A DNA stretch of 64,000 nt from Vaginella massiliensis (GTDB taxonomy: Bacteria > Bacteroidota > Bacteroidia > Flavobacteriales > Weeksellaceae): assembly GCF_900089075.1 (NCBI RefSeq), contig NZ_LT593746.1, forward strand, positions 1,013,207-1,077,206, written 5' to 3'. A program made the translations under genes and the position numbers. The notes beneath the pieces are model-generated. The model was not told where the DNA came from and ran no database searches. It saw only the letters and a program-made list of their open reading frames with translations. Positions 17,849-27,486 of the stretch are shown one piece after another. The stretch's first letter is position 1. Each line of letters begins with the position of its first letter.

Positions 17849-20380
17849 ATGAAAAAAAGCATTTTTTTACTGGCTTCTGTTTTTCTTTTGAACCATTCAT
17901 TAGAAGCACAAGTTCAAACTCTTCCACCAAGTTATCGAGAAGATCAAACCAATAAAATGGATATTTATCGTGCCGAGGCAGAAAAAATAAATGCTTTGGT
18001 GCACACCAAATTGGATTTGAAATTCGATTATGCCAAACAACATGTTTTAGGAGAGGCTTGGCTTACCCTAAAACCCTATTTCTATCCGACCAATCGATTG
18101 GTGTTGGATGCAAAAGCTATGGTGATTCACGAAGTGAGTTTGGTGAGTGGAAATAGCAAAAAGAAACTAAAATTTACCAACAACGACTTTCAATTGTTTA
18201 TCGATTTGGATAAGGAATACCATCGAAATCAGGAATATACTTTATACATCAACTATACCGCTCGCCCGAATGAAGTGAAACAAGAAGGAAGCGCCGCGAT
18301 ATCTGATGCAAAAGGCTTGTATTTCATCAATCCTGACGGAAGCGATGCGACCAAACCTACTCAGATTTGGACACAAGGTGAAACCGAATCCTCGTCTTGT
18401 TGGTTCCCGACCATCGATAAACCAAACCAAAAAACATCGCAAGAGATTTATTTGACCTATCCAGAAAAATACGTTTCGCTGTCGAACGGTTTGCTAAAAT
18501 CGACTAAAAAAAATAACGACGGAACCAAAACAGATTATTGGAAATTCGATTACAAACACGCACCTTATCTATTCTTTATCGGCATTGGCGATTACGCCAT
18601 CATCAAAGACAAATGGAAAAACGTTGAGGTTAACTACTATGTAGAGCCAGAATATAAAGATTATGCAAAAGATATTTTTGGCAATACGCCAGAGATGATT
18701 GAGTTTTTCTCGAACAAATTAGACTATCCTTTCCCGTGGGACAAGTACCACCAAATCACCGCGCGCGATTATGTTTCGGGAGCAATGGAAAATACAGGTG
18801 CGGTTTTGTTTTTAGAGCAAATTCAGCAAAAACCTGGACAATTGATCGATGAGAATAAATTCGAATACATCATAGCACACGAATTATTTCATCATTGGTT
18901 TGGAGATTTGGTCACCACCGAAAGTTGGTCTCATCTCACGGTAAACGAATCGTTTGCAAACTATTCTGAATATTTGTGGTACGAGCACAAATACGGAAAA
19001 GAAAAAGCAGAAGAACACCGATGGGGTGAAATAGAAGGGTATAACACACCAGAAAACTTCGATAAAATTTTGGTTCGAATGCACTACAATTCGCGCGAAG
19101 ATATGTTCGACGGCGTTTCGTACAACAAAGGTGGAGCAATCATACACATGTTGCGAAATTATTTGGGAGATGAAGCGTTTTTCAAAGGTTTGAATCTGTA
19201 TCTGAACGAAAACAAATTTGGAACAGCAGAGGCTGTGCAATTGCGTTTGGCTCTGGAAAAAGTTTCGGGTCGCGACCTGAATTGGTTCTTCAATCAATGG
19301 TACAACGACAGCGGTCATCCGAAACTAAATTTAGCTTATGATTATAATCAATCGACCAAGAAAATAAGTGTGAACGTAAAACAAGAAGGAACAAAATTTT
19401 TCGAATTTCCTTTTGCGATCGATGTCGTTGTCAATGGAAAGGCAACTCGTCATCAGGTATGGGTCAGCAAAAAAGCCATCAACACTTTCACTTTCGACGC
19501 TTCTCAGAAACCAGATGTCGTGATTCCGAATGCAGATGAAGTTCTGCTTTGCGACCTGAAAGATAACAAATCGATAGAAGAATTTATTGCTCAATACAAA
19601 GCCGGCACTGGAAATTACGGTGTGAGAAGACGCGCGATAGAAGCCTTGGCAGACGCACAAAACACCAACGACAAAGCTTTGGATGCGTTGCTTGCTGCTA
19701 CCGCAGATTCGTTCGACGGTTTACGAATGGTTGCCCTCAACAATTTAGACGCTCAAAGTCTGAAGATAAAAGAAAAGGCAATTCCGGTACTGAAAAATTT
19801 GGTTCAAAACGAAGCAAAAACAAAAGTGCAAGCACTAGCTGTTGAGATGCTGAATTTTATGGATGCAGTAGACGCTCCGATGTACGAAAAATTAACGAAA
19901 AGTAAATCGTATGCCGTACAAGCAGCAGCGATAAACGGAATCTTGAAAAATAATCCGAATCGTGTCGCAGAATTTACCCAAGTAGATGATGAGGTAATCG
20001 CCTCTAGTAATGCTTTGGTGGTTGCCATGTTGCCGAGTTGGATTGCCCAAAACGATTTGAAAAAATCGAATTTAGTTGCAGAAAGTGTTGCATTTTATGA
20101 ATTTGCAAAATTTCAGAATCCAGCACAAGCTGAGGTTTTAGAAAAAGGATTCAATTGGGTGATGAGCCACGATACCCCATCGGCTACCAAGAAAATCGCT
20201 CAACTTTACTCGAGTTATTATACCTATTTGCAAAATAATCAGCCACAAGCGGCTCCTTTTATCAAACGAATGGCAGAAAATGCTTTGCGATTGAAATCGG
20301 ATGCTTTTGCCTCTACCAAAAGTTCGGCTTTGGAAAAACAAATGAAAGATTTGCAAAATGTAATCGATAAGATGAAATAA
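17849..20380 (+). CDS. M1 family metallopeptidase (aminopeptidase N-like), exported
   Basis: Zinc aminopeptidase of 843 residues. A signal peptide is evident (MKKSIFLLASVFLLNHSLEA followed by Q), so it acts in the periplasm or outside the cell. The substrate-binding motif GAMENTG is near residue 310. The zinc site HELFHHWFG starts near 343, and the third ligand Glu is in NESFANYSEY exactly 18 residues after the HExxH. The stabilising Tyr is in YNKGGAIIHMLR. A helical-repeat C-terminus follows from about residue 560. There is no T9SS sorting tail. It is followed by a strong terminator. Confidence 0.93.
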   Translation: MKKSIFLLASVFLLNHSLEAQVQTLPPSYREDQTNKMDIYRAEAEKINALVHTKLDLKFDYAKQHVLGEAWLTLKPYFYPTNRLVLDAKAMVIHEVSLVSGNSKKKLKFTNNDFQLFIDLDKEYHRNQEYTLYINYTARPNEVKQEGSAAISDAKGLYFINPDGSDATKPTQIWTQGETESSSCWFPTIDKPNQKTSQEIYLTYPEKYVSLSNGLLKSTKKNNDGTKTDYWKFDYKHAPYLFFIGIGDYAIIKDKWKNVEVNYYVEPEYKDYAKDIFGNTPEMIEFFSNKLDYPFPWDKYHQITARDYVSGAMENTGAVLFLEQIQQKPGQLIDENKFEYIIAHELFHHWFGDLVTTESWSHLTVNESFANYSEYLWYEHKYGKEKAEEHRWGEIEGYNTPENFDKILVRMHYNSREDMFDGVSYNKGGAIIHMLRNYLGDEAFFKGLNLYLNENKFGTAEAVQLRLALEKVSGRDLNWFFNQWYNDSGHPKLNLAYDYNQSTKKISVNVKQEGTKFFEFPFAIDVVVNGKATRHQVWVSKKAINTFTFDASQKPDVVIPNADEVLLCDLKDNKSIEEFIAQYKAGTGNYGVRRRAIEALADAQNTNDKALDALLAATADSFDGLRMVALNNLDAQSLKIKEKAIPVLKNLVQNEAKTKVQALAVEMLNFMDAVDAPMYEKLTKSKSYAVQAAAINGILKNNPNRVAEFTQVDDEVIASSNALVVAMLPSWIAQNDLKKSNLVAESVAFYEFAKFQNPAQAEVLEKGFNWVMSHDTPSATKKIAQLYSSYYTYLQNNQPQAAPFIKRMAENALRLKSDAFASTKSSALEKQMKDLQNVIDKMK

Positions 20381-20400
20381 GCAGAGAATTATTTGGATGA

Positions 20401-20440
20401 AAAACGAAACGCTTCTCAAGGCAAGCGTTTCGTTTTTTTT
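20401..20440 (+). terminator. Strong terminator between the M1 peptidase gene and proS
   Basis: A perfect 14-bp stem (AAAACGAAACGCTT with AAGCGTTTCGTTTT), an 8-base loop, then T residues. It lies between convergent genes and may serve both strands. Confidence 0.88.
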
Positions 20441-20476
20441 TACATTCGAACAAACGTTGTTTGCAATTGCTCAACA

Positions 20477-21955
20477 TCAATAGGCTTTTGCGTAAAGCAC
20501 ACGGAATTTTGCTGGTTTGCCCGAATAGAAATCAACTCCCTCGGTAACCTGGTCAAAATGTTGCGGTATACAACGAATGGTGGCTTTGGTTTCGTTTTTT
20601 ATAGCTTCTTCTGTTTCTTCTGTTCCATCCCAAAGAGCCGAGACGAAGCCGCCTTTATTTTCTATAATATCTTTGAATTCGTCGTAACTTGTAACCGTTG
20701 TGGTATGTTCGTCACGGAATTTTTTTGCACGGTCGAACAAATTCTTCTGAATTGCATCCAACAAGTTTTCTAGGTGAGCTGCAGCACCTTCCATCGGAAT
20801 GCTGTTTTTCTCCAAGGTATCGCGACGAGCAACTTCGAGTTGTTTGTTTTCGAGATCTTTCGGTCCGATGGCAATACGTACAGGAACGCCCTTCAGTTCG
20901 TATTCAGCAAACTTCCATCCTGGTTTGGTAGTTTTGTCATCGTCAAATTTTACAGCAATGCCTTTGGCAGTCAGTTCTTTTTGAAGATTTTCGGCCACGA
21001 CTCGTATTTCGTTCAGTTGTTCGTCGGTTTTATGAATTGGCACAATTACGACCTGTATAGGCGCGATTTTTGGCGGCAGAACCAAGCCAAAATCATCAGA
21101 ATGTGTCATGATCAGTGCACCCATCAAGCGTGTAGATACGCCCCAAGACGTAGCCCAAACGAATTCCTGTTTACCTTCGTTGGTAGTGAATTTCACATCG
21201 AATGCTTTGGCGAAATTCTGGCCTAAGAAATGCGAAGTTCCAGCTTGTAGAGCTTTTCCGTCTTGCATCAATGCTTCTATGGTATAGGTTTCGTCTGCGC
21301 CGGCAAATCGTTCGCTTGGTGTTTTGTATCCTTTCACAACAGGAATTGCCATGAAATTTTCTACCACATCTCGATAAACTTCTTGCATCTGAATTGCTTC
21401 TTGTTCTGCCTCTTCTTTTGTTGCGTGTGCTGTGTGACCTTCTTGCCATAAGAATTCGGCAGTTCTTAAGAAAAGTCGGGTGCGCATCTCCCAGCGAACA
21501 ACATTGGCCCATTGATTGATCAAAATTGGTAAATCGCGGTAAGATTGAATCCAATTTTTATAGGTACTCCAAATGATGGCTTCTGAGGTTGGTCGTACGA
21601 TCAATTCTTCTTCCAATTTTGCGTCTGGATCTACCATTAGTTTTCCAGGCGCGTCTGGATCGTTTTTCAGGCGATAATGCGTAACCACGGCGCATTCTTT
21701 TGCAAAACCTTCTGCGTTTTTTTCTTCAGCTTCAAAATAACTTTTGGGTACGAAAAGTGGGAAATAAGCATTTTGATGCCCAGTTTCTTTGAATCTTTTG
21801 TCCAGTTCTGCTTGTAGTTTTTCCCAAATTGCATATCCGTATGGTTTTATTACCATACAGCCTCTCACACCAGAGTTCTCTGCTAAGTTTGCTTTCACTA
21901 CTAACTCATTGTACCACTTAGAGTAGTCTTCTGATCTTGAAGTAAGTTTTGCCAT
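20477..21955 (-). CDS. proS: Proline--tRNA ligase (archaeal/eukaryotic-like type)
   Basis: Class II aminoacyl-tRNA synthetase that charges tRNA-Pro. At 492 residues, without the long editing insertion of the E. coli type, it belongs to the shorter form common in Bacteroidetes. Motif 2 region [20 protein letters not shown] and the RPTSE motif (about 124-128) are present, with QEGHTAHAT and later [15 protein letters not shown]. The C-terminal anticodon-binding domain has VVIVPIH and FRDEHTTTV, and the chain ends with AYAKAY-like sequence, LYAKAY, typical of this group. Divergent from the lipoprotein gene at 22058. Confidence 0.95.
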   Translation of the reverse strand: MAKLTSRSEDYSKWYNELVVKANLAENSGVRGCMVIKPYGYAIWEKLQAELDKRFKETGHQNAYFPLFVPKSYFEAEEKNAEGFAKECAVVTHYRLKNDPDAPGKLMVDPDAKLEEELIVRPTSEAIIWSTYKNWIQSYRDLPILINQWANVVRWEMRTRLFLRTAEFLWQEGHTAHATKEEAEQEAIQMQEVYRDVVENFMAIPVVKGYKTPSERFAGADETYTIEALMQDGKALQAGTSHFLGQNFAKAFDVKFTTNEGKQEFVWATSWGVSTRLMGALIMTHSDDFGLVLPPKIAPIQVVIVPIHKTDEQLNEIRVVAENLQKELTAKGIAVKFDDDKTTKPGWKFAEYELKGVPVRIAIGPKDLENKQLEVARRDTLEKNSIPMEGAAAHLENLLDAIQKNLFDRAKKFRDEHTTTVTSYDEFKDIIENKGGFVSALWDGTEETEEAIKNETKATIRCIPQHFDQVTEGVDFYSGKPAKFRVLYAKAY

Positions 21956-21965
21956 AAAAATTTTG

Positions 21966-21973
21966 TATATTTG
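21966..21973 (+). promoter_or_regulatory. -7 promoter element for the lipoprotein gene
   Basis: TATATTTG, an exact TAnnTTTG, 85 bp before the ATG at 22058. No -33 TTG at good spacing is seen, so the element is only a candidate. Confidence 0.35.
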
Positions 21974-22057
21974 TGTTACATAATGTTATTTCGATTGGTA
22001 TAAATTTTGCCAATAGAAATACAAAAATAGAACAACATTAATTTATTAAAAATAAAA

Positions 22058-23275
22058 ATGATGAAACTTTATACAATATCACAAACTATCCTAAAAGTTT
22101 CTGCCTCGCTCTTGGTGGTTTCAGGCTTAGTTTCTTGTGCATCTACCCAGACTGCAACTGGGGTGGAGACAGATGGGATATATTATAATCCTTCGACAGA
22201 TAAAACCATTGCGCAGGCCGAGACCGAGGAGCAAGTAAATGACGGAATGATTCGAATTGGAGGGGCTTATTTTGACGCGAATGGTAATGGAGCAGAAGAT
22301 ATGTTTTATGCTGATGCAACCGAAACTTCTAAAGCAGAAAGTAGCAAACCTACCAATGTTTATATTCATCCTGGATATACATCGCAATCGATTTCTTTAG
22401 AACCAACCACCGATTGGGGGCGATACGATGGGGTAAATATCAATGTGAATTATTTTGGTAGTTCGTTTTACGATCCATGGTATTGGGGGTACGGCAGAGG
22501 GTTCTACTCTTGGTATAGACCTTGGGGTTGGAATCCATGGTATAGCCCATACTATTCTATCGGATGGGGATGGAATTCTTGGGGTTGGAACCCATGGTAT
22601 AGTCCGTACTATGCTTATGGTTGGGGATATCCATACTATTACGGATCATATTACGGTTATGGAGGATGGTATAACGGTTGGTACAACGGCTATTACTATA
22701 CACCGCGTTACCTACAAAGAGCTACTCCAGGTACACGACCAGGTGTTATGACTTCTCGTAATGCAGTGTTCGATCGTAATAGATCTACTTTGGTTCGTGA
22801 ATCAAATGCAGTGCGCAATACGACGATTAGATCGAATACCGACCGAAACGTCAGAACAAATGTGCGTTCTACCAATGCCAACAACCCAACAAACAATACA
22901 CGTGTAATACGTGAAGTTCAATCGAATAACACCACCAGACCTGTTCGCGAAGTTCAAGGCAATGATTCGAGAACCATGCGTGAGGTACAAACTAATGACA
23001 CAAGAGTGGTGCGTCCTACAGTAGACCGCACACAAATCCGTACCAATGCACCGTCTACGCCAAACGTAAGACCATCTAACAACTCTCGTGTGAATCAAAA
23101 TTCGAATACACAACGTTCTACGCCAACCCGTACGAACACAAGATATAGTCAACCAACGCGAACCAATTCGAGCTATTCTCAACCAACACGTTCGTCGATG
23201 AGCACTGGTAGCATGAGCAGTGGCGCAGGTCGAAGTTCAGGAATTTCGGGAGGATCTCGCGGTACAAGAAGATAA
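22058..23275 (+). CDS. Low-complexity lipoprotein, W/Y/G-rich centre and basic N/R/T/S-rich tail
   Basis: A 405-residue exported lipoprotein of unknown function. The signal peptide ends in GLVSC with the lipid-carrying C27. The mature part has three zones. The first is an acidic N-terminal region including YFDANGNGAEDMFYAD. The second (about 135-220) is built from Trp, Tyr, Gly, Ser and Pro, with two tandem units containing WGWNPWYSPYY. The third is a long Arg/Asn/Thr/Ser tail with three REVQ units and a Ser/Gly end. Proteins of this plan are found in flavobacteria downstream of proS, as I recall, and are sometimes misnamed for it. The aromatic zone suggests surface display or carbohydrate contact, but that is a guess. 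The next gene follows after 21 bp, probably in one operon. Confidence 0.8.
   Translation: MMKLYTISQTILKVSASLLVVSGLVSCASTQTATGVETDGIYYNPSTDKTIAQAETEEQVNDGMIRIGGAYFDANGNGAEDMFYADATETSKAESSKPTNVYIHPGYTSQSISLEPTTDWGRYDGVNINVNYFGSSFYDPWYWGYGRGFYSWYRPWGWNPWYSPYYSIGWGWNSWGWNPWYSPYYAYGWGYPYYYGSYYGYGGWYNGWYNGYYYTPRYLQRATPGTRPGVMTSRNAVFDRNRSTLVRESNAVRNTTIRSNTDRNVRTNVRSTNANNPTNNTRVIREVQSNNTTRPVREVQGNDSRTMREVQTNDTRVVRPTVDRTQIRTNAPSTPNVRPSNNSRVNQNSNTQRSTPTRTNTRYSQPTRTNSSYSQPTRSSMSTGSMSSGAGRSSGISGGSRGTRR
22521..22634 (+). repeat. Two 57-bp tandem repeats in the lipoprotein gene
   Basis: Units 22521-22577 and 22578-22634 each begin CTTGGGGTTGGAA and encode a 19-residue unit containing WGWNPWYSPYY. The two are imperfect copies, with most differences in third codon positions in the first half. 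Confidence 0.75.
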
Positions 23276-23296
23276 AAAGTAAAATCATAATACTGA

Positions 23297-24673
23297 ATGA
23301 AAAGGATAACTTTAAGCCTATTTGTATTAATAGGCTTTTCAAATGTTTGGGGTCAAGATTATAATTTGCAATACCCAACCAACGCCGTGAAACTTTATGG
23401 ACAAAGTATCGATGCTGGGTCTGCACGGTATACAGCAATGGCTGGAGCATTGGGTGGATTGGGCGGAAACCTAAATTCTACCGAGCAAAATCCGGCAGGT
23501 CTAGGAGTAGCAGTAGCATCCGAAGTGGCGTTCACAGCATCTGTTGATGGCTATAAAAATCTGTCTGAATTTGGAGCTTCTGCCAAAGCAAAAGATAATT
23601 TTTTTGATGTAAAACAGGCAGGAGGTAGCTTTGTTTTCGATAAGGAAGGTTCGAATTGGAATCGTTTTGTGATTGGAGTAAACTTTCTGAACGAACAATT
23701 GGATGATCATGCATTGATCGGAGCCAACGAAAATGTATTTACAACCGATCAAGATAATAATCGTTATACGATGAATGGTTTTTCGAACTATTATAACGGT
23801 TATAAAACAAAATTTTCGGTGAATTTTGCCACATCTTATGCCGATAAAATTTACCTCGGTGCAAATGTGAACTTCCATGAGACCAATTACACCAACGAAA
23901 TTCTATACAGTGACCGCAGTCCAAGTGGAATGACTCATGTCTACGATTTAGAGGGTTCACCGTATGCAGAAATCGGTCAAGGTTTCTCTTTTGGCTTAGG
24001 GGTAATAGGTAAAGTAAATCAAAATGTTCGATTAGGAGCCGCTTTCCATAGTCCCGTTTGGTATAAGGTAGATGAAGAATTTCATGCCCTCAACAACAAC
24101 GGAAATTACGAACTGTATGCTTCTAATTACAAACTGAAATCAGGAGGGAGATTGGTTGGTTCTGCTGGGTTTGTGGTAGGAAAATCGTTGGCATTAGGTC
24201 TCGATTATACCTATCATTTGAACAAAATGACTGATTTTAGAACAAACGGTTTTGATGGACCAAACTCGTTCATAGACGATTATGTCAACAATAGCAGTGA
24301 GTTCAGAGTTGGTGGGGAATATCGCTTAGATCGCGTAAAATTGCGAGCTGGTTATAGCTTTGTAGAATCTCCGATGAAAGATGTTACCGTGATGGGATAC
24401 GATTATTCTGATCCAAATGCGGTAGTGAGAGTGCCAAATTCTTTCAACGATTTTTATGTGGGCAACGTCAACAAATATAGCCTTGGTGTTGGTTACGATT
24501 TTGGTGGATTTTACCTCGATGCAGCTTACCGATTTGCTACGCAAAAATACCATATGCCGATTACGGGTTATTTCGTAGGAAGCAAAGAAAATGTAGCAAT
24601 CGATAATGTGTATAATGCAGAGGTAGAACGCAAAAACAATCTGTTTTTGTTAACCTTTGGTTGGCAATTCTAA
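23297..24673 (+). CDS. OmpP1/FadL-like outer-membrane transporter (hemin-receptor-like)
   Basis: A 458-residue beta-barrel protein with a cleavable signal peptide (MKRITLSLFVLIGFSNVWG then Q). The mature start has YGQSIDAGSARYTAMAGALG and a QNPAGLGV segment, typical of FadL/OmpP1-like barrels in Bacteroidetes. These carry hydrophobic molecules such as fatty acids; database names often say hemin receptor without direct proof. The end, LFLLTFGWQF, has the terminal Phe expected for outer-membrane assembly. It follows the lipoprotein gene by 21 bp. No strong terminator is seen directly after it. Confidence 0.82.
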   Translation: MKRITLSLFVLIGFSNVWGQDYNLQYPTNAVKLYGQSIDAGSARYTAMAGALGGLGGNLNSTEQNPAGLGVAVASEVAFTASVDGYKNLSEFGASAKAKDNFFDVKQAGGSFVFDKEGSNWNRFVIGVNFLNEQLDDHALIGANENVFTTDQDNNRYTMNGFSNYYNGYKTKFSVNFATSYADKIYLGANVNFHETNYTNEILYSDRSPSGMTHVYDLEGSPYAEIGQGFSFGLGVIGKVNQNVRLGAAFHSPVWYKVDEEFHALNNNGNYELYASNYKLKSGGRLVGSAGFVVGKSLALGLDYTYHLNKMTDFRTNGFDGPNSFIDDYVNNSSEFRVGGEYRLDRVKLRAGYSFVESPMKDVTVMGYDYSDPNAVVRVPNSFNDFYVGNVNKYSLGVGYDFGGFYLDAAYRFATQKYHMPITGYFVGSKENVAIDNVYNAEVERKNNLFLLTFGWQF

Positions 24674-24833
24674 ACCGTATTTCGTTGCTGAAAGAAGCAG
24701 ATTTTTTCGGTTTGACTTTCTTAAAAAAGTTAAAACAGCTTAAAATTTAATTTTTTATAACCATGATAATTATGGGTTCGACCAAGTGCCGGACTCATTT
24801 TTTTGTGTTCGATTTATTCCTTCTGATGGTCAT

Positions 24834-24873
24834 GCAAAAAAACTGCCCCAAAAGTAAGAGACTTTTGGGGCAG
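24834..24873 (-). terminator. Terminator of mscL
   Basis: A perfect 13-bp stem (CTGCCCCAAAAGT with ACTTTTGGGGCAG) and a 5-base loop; the minus strand continues with seven T residues. It lies 45 bp after the mscL stop. Confidence 0.88.
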
Positions 24874-24917
24874 CGAACATTAAAATCACTTTTTTAAAAG
24901 AAGGTGAAATTCGATTA

Positions 24918-25286
24918 TTATTTTTGTTTCAATAAATCACGGATTTCTGTTAACAACTCCTCTTGCGAAGGTCCAGCTGGCGCTGCTTCTGCTGGTTTTA
25001 CAACTTTGTTAGCCGCTTTTATCAACCAAAACAATACCATTGCAATACAGAAGAAACTGATGATGGCAGACAAAAAGTTACCGTACGTTACCCCATTCCA
25101 GCTGAGTTGCGCGATATCTTCTGCACCAGCAGCTTTCAAAGTCGGATTTAATAATAATGGTGTAATCACATCTTCTACCAATGAAGATACGATGCTTCCG
25201 AATGCACCGCCGATGATAACACCGACAGCTAAATCGATTACATTCCCTTTGAATGCAAATTCTTTAAATTCTTTAATAAATCCCAT
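24918..25286 (-). CDS. mscL: Large-conductance mechanosensitive channel
   Basis: Homopentameric inner-membrane channel that opens under membrane tension and protects against osmotic downshock. The 122 residues are within the family range. The N-terminal helix KEFKEFAFKGNVIDLAVGVI leads into TM1 with the Gly-rich pore lining GVIIGGAFGSIVSSLVEDVI. A periplasmic loop (about 45-68) follows, then TM2 (about 70-92) and a C-terminal helix QEELLTEIRDLL. Single gene with its own terminator. Confidence 0.95.
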   Translation of the reverse strand: MGFIKEFKEFAFKGNVIDLAVGVIIGGAFGSIVSSLVEDVITPLLLNPTLKAAGAEDIAQLSWNGVTYGNFLSAIISFFCIAMVLFWLIKAANKVVKPAEAAPAGPSQEELLTEIRDLLKQK

Positions 25287-25354
25287 AAGTTTTAAATTGT
25301 ATATTTAGTTATAAACGTCAAAAATAATTTAAATTATTTAAATACAACAAAATA

Positions 25355-26242
25355 TTATGCTTTTACAAAAATTCTTTGTTTAGAACTGATGTACAGGTAA
25401 ACACCAATCAACATGAATGGGATGCTTAGAAGTTGCCCATTGTTCAATCCGACATTGAGCGCTTCGGCTACGGCTTCCTTTCCTTGGTCTTCTTTGAAAA
25501 ACTCTACCACAAACCGAATGAAGAATAAGCAAAATAGAAAAACTCCAAGCAAGTTTCCAAGGCGTTTTCTGTTTTCTTCTTTGCTATATAGGATCCACAT
25601 GACTATGGCCAAAATCACATACCCAATGGCTTCGTACAATTGTGCAGGATGTCGAGGCACAATATTGCCATAAGAGGCGCTTTGTTGCACAAATTTCACA
25701 GCCCAAGGCAGGTCTGATGCTTTACCAACGATTTCTGAATTGTAAAAATTTCCAACGCGCACAGCAGCTCCACCCAAAGGAACAACTACGGCAATACGGT
25801 CGAGAATCCAAAGAATGCTTCTTTTGAGGTATTTCCGACTGAAAAAATACATCGCGATAATAATTCCCAAAGCTGCACCATGACTCGCCAAACCTTGAAA
25901 GCCAACAAATTCATAACCATCGAGCCCCAAGAATGTACTTCCCGGACTTTTGGCTATGGGTAATAAAACCTCGAGTGGGCGCTCGACAAACGCCTTCGGG
26001 TCATAAAAAAGAAATTCGCCCAGTCTCGCTCCCAAAATACATCCGACAAAAACATAGAGAAACAATGGATCCAATTGGTTGTTGTTTTCATTTTCTCGTT
26101 TGTATATCGTAGACATTAAATACCAGCCCACTACAAACGCAATGATCCAACAAAGGCTGTAGATGTGAATTTTTATAAAACCTAATTCGAAAAGGATGGG
26201 ATTGGGATCCCAAGTAATGAAATTGAAAATCGTATTGATCAT
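25355..26242 (-). CDS. lgt: Prolipoprotein diacylglyceryl transferase
   Basis: Inner-membrane enzyme that attaches diacylglycerol to the lipobox cysteine of prolipoproteins. The 295 residues have about seven membrane helices. Family motifs visible are GARLGEFLFYDP, the active-site SHGAALGIIIA, GNFYNSEIVGK and RHPAQLYEAIGY. Last gene of a minus-strand group with yidD (3 bp away) and the thioredoxin-like gene. It would process the lipoproteins encoded at 22058, 31060 and 37652. Confidence 0.95.
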   Translation of the reverse strand: MINTIFNFITWDPNPILFELGFIKIHIYSLCWIIAFVVGWYLMSTIYKRENENNNQLDPLFLYVFVGCILGARLGEFLFYDPKAFVERPLEVLLPIAKSPGSTFLGLDGYEFVGFQGLASHGAALGIIIAMYFFSRKYLKRSILWILDRIAVVVPLGGAAVRVGNFYNSEIVGKASDLPWAVKFVQQSASYGNIVPRHPAQLYEAIGYVILAIVMWILYSKEENRKRLGNLLGVFLFCLFFIRFVVEFFKEDQGKEAVAEALNVGLNNGQLLSIPFMLIGVYLYISSKQRIFVKA

Positions 26243-26245
26243 ATA

Positions 26246-26476
26246 TTATTTTTTTGGTACAGGGTCATAACCAGATCCACCCCAGGGATGACAACGCAAT
26301 ATACGTTTTATCCCCAAATACAATCCCATGAAAAGCCCATGAATTTTCAATGCCTCGATCATATACTGTGAACAGGTAGGTTGATATCGACAATTGTTAC
26401 CCATAAATGGCGAGATCGCCACTTGATAGAAGCGAATCATAAACAAAAAAGGCGAAATCAACAGCTTTTTCATCAA
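26246..26476 (-). CDS. yidD: Membrane protein insertion efficiency factor YidD
   Basis: A 76-residue protein of the YidD (DUF37/haemolytic) family, linked to YidC-dependent membrane insertion. Hallmarks are [32 protein letters not shown] and [14 protein letters not shown]. The N-terminal hydrophobic stretch would associate it with the inner membrane. It starts 1 bp after the thioredoxin-like gene and ends 3 bp before lgt. It is away from the usual rpmH-rnpA neighbourhood, which is common in this phylum. Confidence 0.93.
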   Translation of the reverse strand: MMKKLLISPFLFMIRFYQVAISPFMGNNCRYQPTCSQYMIEALKIHGLFMGLYLGIKRILRCHPWGGSGYDPVPKK

Positions 26477-26477
26477 T

Positions 26478-26990
26478 CTATTTTTTATATGAATTGGGGT
26501 CCAAAGCGGTATAAGTCCAGCCTTTCAGAAAGTCTAAAACTAATTTTGGGTCATGACCAGTTGATCCGTCTTTGTTTTCTAAGTATGCCGAGTTTTGGGT
26601 ATGCAATAAATTGCCATCGCCATCAACAATCAAAAAAACAGGAAATCCAAAGCGTTGAGGATTTTTCAATTCGGCTAAAATCTCCAAATTTCGATTTTCT
26701 TTACTATGGTTGAGGTGTACGACTTCGTAATTATCACCGATAAATTTTGATAATTCCTCGTTGGTCGTGGTCAAATGGTTGAAGGTAATGCACCACGCAC
26801 ACCAATTGCCGCCAACTTGCACCAAAACATGTTTGTTCGATTCTTTTGCTTTTGCCACTGCATTTGCCAATTCGGTTTTGGCATCAGCCTCTGGGTTGTA
26901 GACTCTTTTGTTCATCGTCTCCTGTGCTTGCACCAACAAAGGCAAGATGCTCATCCAAAATCCAATCATCAATTTCCACTTCATCGTCAT
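26478..26990 (-). CDS. Exported thioredoxin-like protein
   Basis: A 170-residue protein with a signal peptide (hydrophobic stretch about residues 7-20, cleavage after LLVQA) and a thioredoxin fold. The active site is NWCAWCITF with C64 and C67, a WCxWC rather than WCGPC form, seen in thiol reductases of the DUF255/thioredoxin_7 type. Later parts give [27 protein letters not shown] and [12 protein letters not shown]; the cis-Pro is in FPVF. It acts in the periplasm as a disulfide reductase or isomerase, or in protection from oxidation. First gene of the group with yidD and lgt. An alternative start at the next Met (26984) is possible. Confidence 0.87.
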   Translation of the reverse strand: MTMKWKLMIGFWMSILPLLVQAQETMNKRVYNPEADAKTELANAVAKAKESNKHVLVQVGGNWCAWCITFNHLTTTNEELSKFIGDNYEVVHLNHSKENRNLEILAELKNPQRFGFPVFLIVDGDGNLLHTQNSAYLENKDGSTGHDPKLVLDFLKGWTYTALDPNSYKK

Positions 26991-27001
26991 AATATTTTAG
27001 A

Positions 27002-27009
27002 CAAAGGTA
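27002..27009 (-). promoter_or_regulatory. -7 promoter element of the thioredoxin-yidD-lgt operon
   Basis: The minus strand reads TACCTTTG at 27009-27002, an exact TAnnTTTG, 11 bp before the first ATG. Confidence 0.5.
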
Positions 27010-27040
27010 AATTTTTTTTTGATGATGAAGTTTTGTTTCG

Positions 27041-27385
27041 TCAATTCATTGCCTGTTTATTGAATAATTTTTTGTGTTGCGATAAAATTTTTATAGGATG
27101 TGGAGACAGTTGCCTGCGGATGATCTCCATGACGTCGATTTCCTCTTCTTCGGTATAATATTCCATCAAAAAAGTGTAAGTTTCATAAAGCGATTGATCC
27201 AAAATGATTGAAAATTTATGAGCCGTAACATCATTCAAAAATGAATTCATTTGCCGTTCGATGTTCAATTTTTGCGAAATTTTCTTTGCCTTTATGGCAG
27301 AATCGATGTGGTGAGAATTAATATCAAAAACCAATTGCGTATGCTTTTTGGTAAGAATAAGGGCTTGTTCTAATGCTTCTTTCAT
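27041..27385 (-). CDS. Hypothetical soluble helical protein
   Basis: A 114-residue protein without signal peptide or membrane helix. It is predicted to be mainly helical, with an acidic patch (EYYTEEEEIDVMEII) and a basic end (SQHKKLFNKQAMN). It contains DINSHHIDSAIKAKKISQKL, a possible helix pair. No domain recognised. It is divergent from rarA, with about 100 bp between the starts, and its 3' end is 31 bp from the thioredoxin promoter. Codon use looks like the neighbours, so it is probably real, but nothing points to a role. Confidence 0.6.
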   Translation of the reverse strand: MKEALEQALILTKKHTQLVFDINSHHIDSAIKAKKISQKLNIERQMNSFLNDVTAHKFSIILDQSLYETYTFLMEYYTEEEEIDVMEIIRRQLSPHPIKILSQHKKLFNKQAMN

Positions 27386-27461
27386 GATTTGTAATTTTAT
27401 AAGACAAAGATCAAGGATTGGAGCGACGAATTGTGTCGCGATATTTTTTAATTAGAATCAT

Positions 27462-27469
27462 TAACTTTG
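27462..27469 (+). promoter_or_regulatory. -7 promoter element of rarA
   Basis: TAACTTTG, an exact TAnnTTTG, 18 bp before the ATG at 27487. Confidence 0.5.
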
Positions 27470-27486
27470 ATAAAAATATATTTTAA

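Noticed and set aside
20693-21554. Several long antisense ORFs opposite proS, gyrB, hmuTUVS and other conserved genes
   Set aside because: They mirror codon structure of conserved genes on the other strand and have no motifs or signals of their own.
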